Assembly: GCA_035236585.1 (NCBI GenBank)
Contig: CP141137.1
Coordinates: forward strand, 42,492,057 to 42,556,056
DNA length: 64,000 nt
Direction: 5' to 3'
Origin: Warburgia ugandensis
Taxonomy: Eukaryota; Streptophyta; Magnoliopsida; Canellales; Canellaceae
Part shown: positions 10,941 to 22,900 of the stretch, piece after piece
How the letters are laid out: each line of letters starts with the position of its first letter
Numbering within the stretch: position 1 is the stretch's first letter
The notes under the pieces: generated by a model
What the model saw: the letters and a program-made list of their open reading frames with translations, nothing else
Told to the model about the DNA's origin: nothing
Databases searched by the model: none
Program-made: the position numbers and the translations under genes

Positions 10941-13900
10941 ATGGGTGTTTCTGGCAAGTGGTTTAAAACATTGGTTGGTTTTAGGAAGTCAGAAAAGTCA
11001 AAACCATCAGAGAAGGATGACAATGGGGTAACGGCAAATTAATATTTTTATTTTCAGTTAAGGGTGCAATAAGATAGATTGTATTCTGCTTACACTTACT
11101 TGAAAATGTTGAGGTCTTTACAGTTCATCACTTTCTTGAACATATACTCACACCCTTCTATTTGCTGCTCCTGATCTATCTATGTGAGGTCATAAGCTTT
11201 GCTCTAGACTTTGTTGTTTCCTGGCTAAAGCCTCAGGAGCTTGTTGGTGCAAGTAGCATTGGGCAACTTAAATGTTATAAAAGTTATATTTTCAGTTGAA
11301 GACTTGCTTCAACCAGGACTGTTACACCTTTCCCTTTTGTCATTTGTTTCCATTGCTTGCTGAAAACTTATCATGTAACTCAGCCATAACTTTATTGTGA
11401 TCATATTTATTTAGAGGATCGTTTTTGTAACAACATGTAGATAATCTCTTGGGGAAGAACTTTCTCAATGCAGTGAACCAGATTCTGATTTGCACTCCTA
11501 TATCCTTGCTGTTGCATATTCTTTGCATTAATATTCATTTGATTTAGGCAAGGGGAATTAATAAAACCCAGACCTTAGGCATTTTTGACTTGGCACTTGT
11601 CTTTCTAGGGATGTAATTGCTTTCGGGGAAGTGCCACATCACCTTGTCAATTGTCGTTATGCCCACCAATTTCCTTAATAAACTACTAAGAGCTTTAATA
11701 GACGCTATAAGGAGTCACCACATAAAGAAATAGGCTCTAGGACCTTAATAATTTTTTCACCAAAGACTGGATTCAGTGGTTGGTTATGAGATTGGAAGGT
11801 GTTAGAAACCACCTGATCCAGATTGCTTTTACTATATGATTTAGTGAGGGATCATGGGTTAAGTTATGCCTTGGAAGGAAAGAGAACTCCGAATCAGATT
11901 TGTCTATGAACAAGGAAGATATAAGTAATGCAACCATAAATCTCATGGAAAGTTTGACCCTGGCTCAGGATGGACGCTAGCGGCATGCCTAACAGATGCA
12001 AGTGAGACAGGAAGTGGTGTTTCCAGTGGCAGACCAGTGAGTAACACATAAGAACCTGCCCTTGGGAGGGGTGGAAACAGTTGCTAATACCCTGTAGGCT
12101 GAGGAGCAAAAGTAGGAATCTGTTGAGGATGGCTCGCATCTGATTAGCTAGTTGCCGAGGCAATGGCTTATCAAGGCGATGATCAATAGTTGGGCTGATT
12201 AGGTTTCCTCTTGGTAAGCACCACCATTATTAAATGCAACACGCAAGAAAAGTGAACATGCTAAAGATGCAACAGGATAACCCTCTTAGATGTTGGGATA
12301 CAATCAACAAAAAGGTAAATACACTAAAATTACAACAGGATAAGCCTCATGGATGTAGCCAACAAGAAAAGTGAACAGGCTAAAATGTTTTAAAGCTATT
12401 CTAAGGAAAATGTGGTTGGCTCATTATGACAGGCATGCTATAGGCCAAATGCATGTAACTATTGTATGCCATGCGTATGGAGGTTTTCCACCACTATTGG
12501 GTTGGTAAAAAACATGCCATTGAAATGCGGAAATCGTGGTTACTGTGGGTTTTATGAGAATGCACTCAACGCTGGTAAAAACTCAGTTGATGTGGATAAG
12601 TCAGCCCCATTTTATGTCATAGTTTTAATGGAGCTTTAGCCGAACATTCCCACCGGACTAAGCTCTTTTCACACAGAAACCCATAATGGTGTGTTCAACA
12701 TTCAAATTGAAACCCATAATGGTGCCATCCTATTCTCCCCTGATGTTGGCGTGTAGGAATTTAATGTATATGGAACCTGGTACCATGGAACATATATGAA
12801 GAGTTTACCAACAATGAGTGGATGATCATCAGCTGGGTCACTAATGATTTCTCTTTGCTGATTGGTGGAAGTTCAGAAAAGAACTCATTTGAGGTAATTG
12901 TCATGCTCTTACTGTACCTTGTGAACATCATTTGAAGTTGGAAATATTTAAGAACATCTAGTCACCAGAAATTACATGATAGCTTGCTCCATCCTTGCTG
13001 AACCGATGGTCCTAGGCAATTCTCGAGTATGGCATCGGTACTGGACTCTTAGACCTGTGGACCAAGAATGGACACCCTATGGAAAGCCAAAGGATACTTT
13101 GAAAATCACAGAAAGATTCATGAACTTATTCCTACAAAATATGACGTACTTATTCTTGGAACACAGATGCTTAATTTGGGACTGATATCGCATGACCTTA
13201 ATCCTTCAGCTGAAATTACTCATTGCTATCTTGAATTCTATGATGGATTTTGAGATGAAAACCAAAATCACATGTTTTCTCTTGCATCAAGACACTGGTT
13301 TTTAATGCTGAAAACCAAAACACTAAGGTTTCATTTTCCAGAGGATATTTTGATTTCTGTGTTCTTCTTTCTGACCCAAATGGTTTCATTTGTACATGGA
13401 GTTTGATACTCTTGGGCTAGATTATTTTGAGCCCAAATCTGAAATCTACAAATATGACTACCTCTGAAGTCGTCCAAAATGCTGCTAATGAACTCTGAAT
13501 TTGACTCCCTTCGGCAGCTTACCCAAACTGTTAGTAGCTGACCACAACATTTTGTATTGATGGTAGCAGCAATAGAAAGTTGCTCAGAGGAAGACGAAAG
13601 TAATCAGGAAAAAGAAAAGACATGACTACCTTTTTTTTACTTTTTCATATTCATTATTGATTTTGTTGAACAGAGGATTATTATGTACATCTAAAAGTTC
13701 CCAAGTCCTGTACTATCCTCTTTCTATTATATATCCATTAATATTAGAAGGAAGAAAGTATTCTAACACAAGAAAATCATTGAGAAGGAAAATCTAGAAG
13801 GAATTGTGAAAGACCATTATTATGGAATCAGTTCCGGCTGTATTCATGTACATGTTCTTGCCATTAAGCTTTGTCAGGGCAAGAAAACATATTTAAGTTC

Positions 13901-16900
13901 CATGTTCTGGTTTCATGGCTTATGATAGTGAAATAGTATCTGCCTTTCTTTTCATCAATTTGGTGATATTCTACCAGCATCAGAGTCTGAAAATTATCTT
14001 TGCTTGTAGTGAGAATTTGTAGCAGGCTATTGGCATGCATCTTGATCCATGGTCGTGCTTGTTTTCATTTGTTACTTATGCTTCATTTGATTTTGAAATA
14101 TTCTCAGTTGACACTGCCAGAATATCTAGCTTCTCCTACATCTCCCAGTTCATTGGGCTTACTAAATGTCTTTAAGTATTGCAGAAAACCATAGCTGCTA
14201 GTCGGTTTTGGCACCGAAGAAAGCATTCCGTCGAGATTGATAACATTGTTCTTGAAGGCGAGATTGCTGAAAATGCTACTTCGGTAATTGAGGATGCTCT
14301 AATCCAACCAATCTCAAATTCTGCAACCTCTCCCACTAGCTCACTGCATGTACAAACTACTACTCAAATTGAACATAATGAAAAAGAGGAATGGGCAGCC
14401 ACACACATCCAAACTGCTTTTCGAGCATTTCTGGTAAGAATGTATTTATTGTAATCAGTAGATTTGGTATTTCTTCAATCTCCTTAGATCCACTCTTTTT
14501 TTTTGGAAGTTGGCTCGCAACTGTTCCTTATTAAGTAGTTTGCACTTGGCTGAAGAAGCAGAAATGATGTCATGATTCATGACTACTTCTCTTTTCCAAT
14601 TTTCAAGTTATGCACCATCTAGGGTGACTGAAGACTAGTTTAAAGTGGTTTTGAATTCTTGATGGGTTCTTTTTATGGATTTCTTGTTACACTTAAACAG
14701 CTAGTGCTCAATCAGGTAATGAACTAATGAAGCGCAATGTTAATCATTGGAGTTAAATTATCTCATGCTCATTAACCCAGCTCCCTTTCAGTTTGGTGGT
14801 GATAAAAACATAGTGTTAGTGATTACTTGCAGATTTCTGTTTTGTGAAAACCACCAGGCGATTATATTTACTTGTACAATAGAGTGAAGATCCTTGTCCT
14901 GTCTATTGAAACTAATATGAACAAAAGCATGGAGGGAAACAGACCATTAAATGTGGAATTCTGCAAGAGTCTGTGTTAATATTTGGATGCTGACTGTTGC
15001 AGTTCTTCATATGATTGTGTGCCAGGCAAGGCGAGCTCTGCGAGCTTTGAAAGGGCTGGTGCGACTCCAGGCCCTTGTTAGGGGTCATGCTGTGAGAAAA
15101 CAAGCGGCAATAACACTTCGATGTATGCAAGCTTTGGTGAGAGTGCAGGCTCGTGTCAGAGCAAGGCGTGTTCGCATGGCATTGGAGAGTCAGTTGGTGC
15201 AGCAAAAGCTTCAGCAACAACTTGTACACGAGGCTCGTGTTAGAGAGATAGAGGTAAATCAAGTTCAATCACTAATTAAATGTGACAGTATTGGTGGGGT
15301 TGGAAGTTAATCTAATAGCCAACTGTTGGTTTTGCTATTCCTTACAACATACAAAGTAGTGTAATACGCTAATTTGATAAGTTGTTCTACATTACTAGAA
15401 AATCATTGTGAACTGTTTTAGGTAAAACGAACCTCTTTAGCTACTCTTTTTACCCTCCAAAAGTTCCGTGACAATGATCCATACACACATTAGCTTCCGC
15501 TGTTTGAAGAAAACTGGGCATATTTCATAGATGAATTTTTTTTGGCAATGGTCTTGATGACTCATTTTTAGAAGTCTCAGTTCCTCCAATTTGGTTGATT
15601 TGGAAAAATATGGTGTCATTCTTGACTATGTGTTTTATTGGATAAAGAAGAGTTTTTCTTGATTGTTTGTTTAAGTGTTTGTGTTTGCAACAAACTGACA
15701 GTACTACCAAGCCCCGAGTTATTCAGTAATATATAGAAATATGTCTTATTTTTGTGAATTGCACTGTATTTGGTTTCTCTGTTGCCAGTATCTTATTCTT
15801 TGGTTGATTGCTGATGCAGGAAGGGTGGTGTGACAGTGTTGGATCTGTGGAAGATATTCAAGCCAAGTTGTTAAAGAGACAGGAGGCTGCTGCAAAGCGT
15901 GAGAGGGCCATGGCATATGCATTGGCTCATCAGGTGAATTTGGATAGCACCCTTTTTCTAAATATTGCATAGCTATCTTTGAGTTTCAACAAATTTGATG
16001 GGAACTGATATCTCTGGAGTATCAAAATGAAAATTATGTCAAAACATTACATTGCCTTCCAGAATTTTCTATTATTTTTAAGCCAGTCTTTGCCTTCATA
16101 TTCATTTGAAAAACTTATAATGTAGCATGGAAGTGATTTTGTCATCTCAAGCACAAAACTCTCAGCTTCTTTAGTTCCATTATCTTAGCCTTATCGTAAA
16201 TGTGTAACTTTAGTGAAGGGCAATAATTTTATCTATGGAAGAGGATAGGGACTTAGGTAAAAATTACTCCCCCTTTACATTTAAGCTAACTTATCGATCT
16301 CGTATGAGACAACATAGCATTTTTTCCCAAAAGGGTACTTAGTGATGTGAACTTCAAGTTCCAGTTCTGATACTGGAAACAGAAAGAAAATTCAAAAAAA
16401 TTAAAATGAGAGGAGAAAACCCAGTACAATTATGTACACTCAATTCTACTAGTAAAGCATTTGTTTTTATGTTACGAAATCATAAAATATCCATTTGCGT
16501 GGAAGTAAATAACTTGTTGACATTCTTAAAGCATATTAACAAGTTCAAATAAGCATGAGAAATTCACAGCCCACTGAAATAGGAAAATGGAGTACTAAAC
16601 AATTGTTTCCATTGTTTTTCTTCCTATCCTTCTCTCTCATTGTAATCGTCATTGTCAATGTTGTCATCTATTGCAAAATGTCCTCCAGCGTGATACATTT
16701 GATGCTAGTTCCAAATATGGTAGCAGCCTCACACAACTAGAGTTTGATCCGGAGCTTGCTCCTCTTCTTCTTCCTCAAGTGCCTTCAGCTCAAGCCCTCA
16801 CCCTCTCCATTGCTTGTCTACATTTTCAATCAGGATCATGAATACCAAAGTATACCACTTCGTTTACAATCTGGTCAACAACAATATTGGAGTTCTCAAG

Positions 16901-19900
16901 AAAAATTGGATTTACAAGAGCATTAAATTCTTCTTCATGTCCCTACAAAAAGATAAAAATTGTAAGCTGAAAATAAGAATTACATAACAGGTATAGATAT
17001 AGGTACCTATATGTATACCTTGATTGGGATCTGATGTTGTAGTGGACTAAGATTAGATCATGACACTTTGATGCTCTAGTTGATTAATCCTGGCTTACTG
17101 AATGTGATCTAGTTTCTCTCATTTCTTGTCGACTGCCAATCTTGCTCAAGATTCAAATTGTAAAGTTTTGTAGTTCATGAACACCAATCCCTAATAATTC
17201 CAGCATGCAACAACAATGATCATAATACATTAAGATAGCTACCAATTACAATGAATAACAAGATGAACCATTTTATAATTGAAAACTATAATATAAATTA
17301 AGTTTACTTATTCATGCACACTAGCCATTTTCGAGCCTATCTATTAAATGTCAGTGTGAATCTAGTTGGGTACTTATCAGTTCCTGTACCCTGGCATTTT
17401 GGCAAAGCTGTTTATGGCTTTGTTCATTCCATCATGAACCTTATTGTGCTTGGAGAACCTAGGCTAAAGAGTAAGGGGAGCTTCAACATATATTTTGTTT
17501 ATGGAGGTGGATGTGTACAACGTACAACTACTCTCCCCATCTTTTATTAATCACATCCTACATTGGCTGATATTCTGTCTTTTATTCTTTTAGCCTAATC
17601 TCATATGTTTTCCTTTACTCTGTCCAATGCTTCATACTTCTAAAAGTGAATCTTACGCAGTCACCATTCTCAAGGTTCATTGATGTTTATATCATCTAGC
17701 AGTTAAACCAAAATATGGAGTTTAACAGTGTAAATTGCATTGGAAGCAATGTTACTGGGTTTTGTCCCATATTTGCTTTAAGTGACTCAGTGAATACCAC
17801 CATCTGCTATAGAACCTTCTTATGTGTCAGGCAGCTTCGATGGTGAGGAAGTTGGCTGCAAATCTAACTCATGTGTACACAACTCCCTACCATTAGTAAA
17901 CTTGTCCTCATCATAAAGTAAACACTTATAATTCCAAAATTTGTTGGTACTTCACTTGCTTGAAAACCATGTCTGTGCAGTGAGCAGCAGAGTGGCACAA
18001 TGATTTATAATGCTTCATCAACTCCCCCCCTGCAGTTTTATAACTTGTCTTGTCATCACTAATGGATTGGACTATTGTCGCTTTACAGTCTACCAATTTC
18101 TTAAATATACCAAATAGGGAGGTCACATTCTTCACTTGCTTACCAGTGCTCTCATTTTTAGTAAACACAACCCCTTTAGGTTTGTTACCTGGACTGGACT
18201 AGCCTGTGACTCTCCACTGAACTCCTGCAAGTATGAATCCAGGTCTGCCTTCAACTCTAGTTGAAGTCTCCCTTCAGGTCATGGTAGGGGGGGAACCTCA
18301 TACTGAGGTCCCATTACAGCTATTCCATCACGCATAGGATGCCTTAATCTGACCTTGATAATCAAAACTTGTGCCTGTATTATACCGCCCAATGCTTCAC
18401 TCAAACCAGTGTTCTTCGTCTCCTTTGTGGCTATTGCTTTTAGTTGCTAGGTTATACTTCATGAGTGTACATCAAGCAAAAATCCACTAATTTCCTTTGT
18501 TTTCTTACCCGTCTGCCACTAGCTGCTTCCCCCTACTTGCTGAGGGGCTAATAATGATCAACTCTCAGAGCACAAATGGGTAGCCCACTTCCTGGCTTGA
18601 AAATGTTTCCCACTCTTTTCCTCCCTTGCCACCTATAAGACTTTCTTGATGGTGCACTTTACATCATGCAGTGCCTAAGATTTAGGCTACTGCTGTTTAT
18701 GTCCCTTTATTTGAGTAATCTTTTCCCCCCTTCAGGTATTTTGTCACAAAAACTACATGTGTTTTGCTGATACCTGAATTTATGGGCATAGAATAAGTCC
18801 ATGCCAGATCATTCAATTCCCACGGGGTCAGAGCCACTCCTAACTGTTCCTTTCCCTTTGAACTCACATTTTCACCTCCTCAATAGGTTCAATCCCTCCC
18901 CTTGAACTAACATTTTCTCCTCCTCAGCCAACCACCACCTGCTAATAATGGTACCATCACCAACCAATCCCACAACCACCAAAAAACCACCACGACCAGC
19001 ACCACTCAACCTCCAACAACACCAAAATATACTGTAGATGCTACCAAACTAAAAAAAGCAAGCATTTCACCCTAAAAAAAATCATCATCATCATCAAGAC
19101 CTTATCCCAATTAGGGGTCGGCCACCCTAAAAAAAATAAAAAAGGATAAAAAAATAGGGATATATCTCACCAGTAAGTGTGAAAATACCAGCCACAAGGT
19201 CATTGATGTACTAGAAATGCCCCAAAAAGTTCCATTTGGCAAGAAAATCTTGTTGGAGCTATAGGGCCATCTTCCTTGGATCCTATGCACCTTATATGAA
19301 AAATTTCCAAAAATGTAGAACATAAAGGGTTGTTGGTGAAATTAGCCTTGCATATCCATTGTTGCTTTGGTGTAAGGGTGCGGGAGGTGTGCAATGTGTT
19401 TATGTTAAACCCATAGTTTCAACCTTGAGCTCATTAAAGGAGGGCAAAGTTGGAAAAATGATCCTTGTTGCCATAAAAACGATTTGGAAATTGACAGACA
19501 CTACTGTTCGGCAAGATTGGTGGAGTCTGGTACAACCGGCACTGAAATAGTCTTTCCATACCAGTTCCTGGCTGGTGCCAAGGATACTGGCTGTACTGTC
19601 CAGCGCGGTATGGGATTAATAACTAAGCTTTTAATTTTATGAGGTAGTAAAATTCTATTATTACATTGTGAACTTTGAACATATATTTAGTCCTTAAAGA
19701 ACCAATGGTATCTTTTTGATTGTTTGCACTTGTACTCTAGAAGCCGATGGTTGCAGGACTGGCCTGGGTCTGAAGCTTGAATCAGCAGCAGGAAACTTCC
19801 TTTTTGGTTTTATTTTATCTATTTGCTTTTTTTTTTAAGGGAAAATATGCTTAACCAGACTCAAAAGTGTGACATCAATGCATGGAACGTGTTTTCAGGC

Positions 19901-22900
19901 TTATTTCTTGAGGTTTCTACAATTTGTCTTGAATCTTTTGCAATTTCTGCAGTCTTCTGTAATTCTTTTTCACGCTTCAGCTTCCGTGTTTGCTACCCTC
20001 CTAATGATCATTAGCTTCCCTCCTTTGCAAGTTGTGCAAGCCACACTATTTGGCTGTTCTTGTGAAACTTTAAAGTCATTCTGGTGTCTCTAAATATGTG
20101 GATTGTTTTTGTTGTTGTATAAAGTTAGAAAAATGATATGAAAATTTAGATGATATCAGATTGCTGTATCGAAATATATGTATTTACATATTTATGTGTT
20201 TAAGAATATGTATTTCCATACTTGGCAGTCTGCATCTCTTGTATGGGTAATGTGTTCTGTATTATTAGATGGTGCGGTGCCGCCTCTCTTTCTCAATTGC
20301 TCGTTAAGATTCTTGTTAGAGCAAAACTAAGTGATGTGTTGGGTTCGGCTCCATCCTAGTGTTACCTGAAGTTTGCCATGCTTCCCATTTCTAGTAATAC
20401 TTGTGTTCCTTCCAATTGAAATTGGTGCAAATTTGGGCTTCGTTAGCTTGTAGTTTACATGTAATTTGCACTCTGGTGTGGCCCAAATTGCAATGTGAGA
20501 TTAGTAGAAAGTCAAGGAGTGTGAAAAAATAATGAAAAGACATTCTATTAGATGCTTGAAAACATCAAACTATGCTGTCACTGGACGCCAAGCTAAAGAG
20601 ATGAGAAGAATGAAACAAAAATAAAAATTACTCATTCATACTAATATTTCTTCCATCAATTAAGCTTGTGAATGCAGACACGAGCATCTTCATTTGATGG
20701 TACATGGAGACAGTGTAGAAACAGTTAAAGTATGCTAGTCTCAAACAAGATGCTTGATTGGGGCTACGATGCTTTTCCATGAGGCTATGTAGGCGCGACT
20801 AGTTCCTAGGCACACCATGTGCGACTCAATTATGGGTAGTCGCAAAAGGGAAAAGTCACAGTGCAACTAGGCGCGACTAGTTGTGCCCAGAGCCTGGTGA
20901 CTTTTGTGCCCCCGATTCAAGGTGTCAGTAAGTGATATAAAACCCTTATTTCTCATTTTTCCTCTTCTTCTTTTTCTTCCCAGAGCTCTTTTCTGTTCAT
21001 TCCAAGTATTCTTGTGACATTCCTCATCTTCCATCACCGGTTGAACCTAATTCAAGTGTTTGAAGGTAAGAAACTAAGGATTAATCTTGCATTTTTGTTA
21101 TTATCATTTTTTCTAAAAAAAAGTGTAAAAATAATACCCCTTTTTTTTGTTTGTTTTTGTTGTTTGGTTCTTGTTTTTTGTTTGAAATCTCAACCTATCC
21201 ACATCCTAATATAATAGGGAAATTCCATTTCATTTTTCCCTTTATTTTCAAATATTTAATGTTTTATGTACTGTTTTTTATTTTTTCTGTATTTTTGACC
21301 TAAAATGTGAAATACATTATGATTTTTTTTTTTTTGTTAGGTAGCAAATCTCCATAAGTTTCCATTCTAATGTTAAAAATGACAACTTCATTTCATTCTT
21401 TTGATATCTTTCATGTTTTTTTCCTTGTTTTTTAATTTTTTTCATTAATTTCTTCTGAAAAACGTCAAATACAGTACTATTTCTTGTTTTCCTATTTGTT
21501 TTGAAACAAATCTCCACTGGTTTCCATTCTAATGCTAAAAATGACAACTCCATTTCATGAAGATCATGTGTACTAATATCTTTTATGGTTTTTGCCCTTT
21601 TTTAATTTTCTGTCATTTCTACTTAAAAATGTGAAATATAGTACTATTTTTTTTCCTGTCTGTTTTTGTCAATTCTAATGCTAAAATGACAACTTCATTT
21701 CATTCTTTTCACATCTGTTATTATTTTGCATGGTTTTTTTTATTGCTTCTTAAATTCTGTAATTGTCTACTTAAAAACATGGATTTTTTTTTTTATTTTG
21801 TAAAAATTGGGTTATTTTGAATTATCCTTTTTTAATTTTTAATTAATTAATTTTGCACCTAGGGACCTAGTTGCGCAACTAGGTGCGCCTAGTCCCTCCA
21901 AGTGCAAGTTGCATGCTTTGCGCTTGGGTGCACCTTGTGCTTCTGACCACATAGCCATGAGGTTGTTGGAGATGCAATCAGGCTTCCAATTGGAAATTTG
22001 GACTAGAACTAATCATACCCTTTGCATGAAAAAGGAGGTGATTCAATTTCTAGGGTACCCATCAAAAGAAGGGGCAAGAGAGTGAAGAAAGGAGCTTGAG
22101 ATAGAAGAAATAGTTGAGGATGGAGCTAACATTTTGGGAGGGTGAGAGAAATTTCAGGGTTTTCTTTGCGATGGAAGTATATGTAGAGTGACACAAGAAA
22201 GAACAGAAAAAGTGGGTTAGTTTACTTGAAGTAAAGTATTTGGAGAGAGTCATGAACATAAGAGGTGGGTTAGTTAAAAAGCACTCTTCTGAGGAGCTGA
22301 GAAAGATTGGTGGTTTATTTAAAGCATTTGTCTGAACATTCTATTGTTTGTGTTAGACCAGTGCAGGAGAGAGAGACACATTAAAACTACATGGGGGTTC
22401 CACTGTTTGGTGATTGATATCACCACTTCTGGGCTGCATTTTTAGGTAGTTCATGCACCCAAACCATTTTCCTGGAGATCCAGACCACTATTATGATAGA
22501 AAATGGACAGGTCAGATAGTTCAAAGAAACAGTTGGAAACATGTTAACAGGTCTAAGGGTTACCATCTCCCAGTCAAGAAGTTCTCATGTGGTGTTTCTA
22601 AGCTACTATCAAGAAGGTGAAAGGTTTAATTCACCATCTTAACACGTAGTGTTTGCTGTCTACATGCGCACATACCATGCATCACAAATCCTAAAGAGAG
22701 CCCGTCTAGGCTTCTGTAATTGACATATGCTGCTTCATACAGTATCAAGAAAGCTGATTTAGATTAATAGCTAAATAACATGCTGCAGGCTCCCATTGGT
22801 ATATCTACATCACTAACAAATGTGTTTAATGATAAGTTTGCTTGAAGATCCAGCTTGATGAGCTGCTTCTTGGGAATGTATGTTGGATTGTGGAGAAAGG

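Noticed and set aside
12976-13253. Two overlapping + strand frames of 61-69 codons in IQD intron 1
   Set aside because: I considered a decayed gene fragment, but no motif could be recognised and neighbouring frames are broken.
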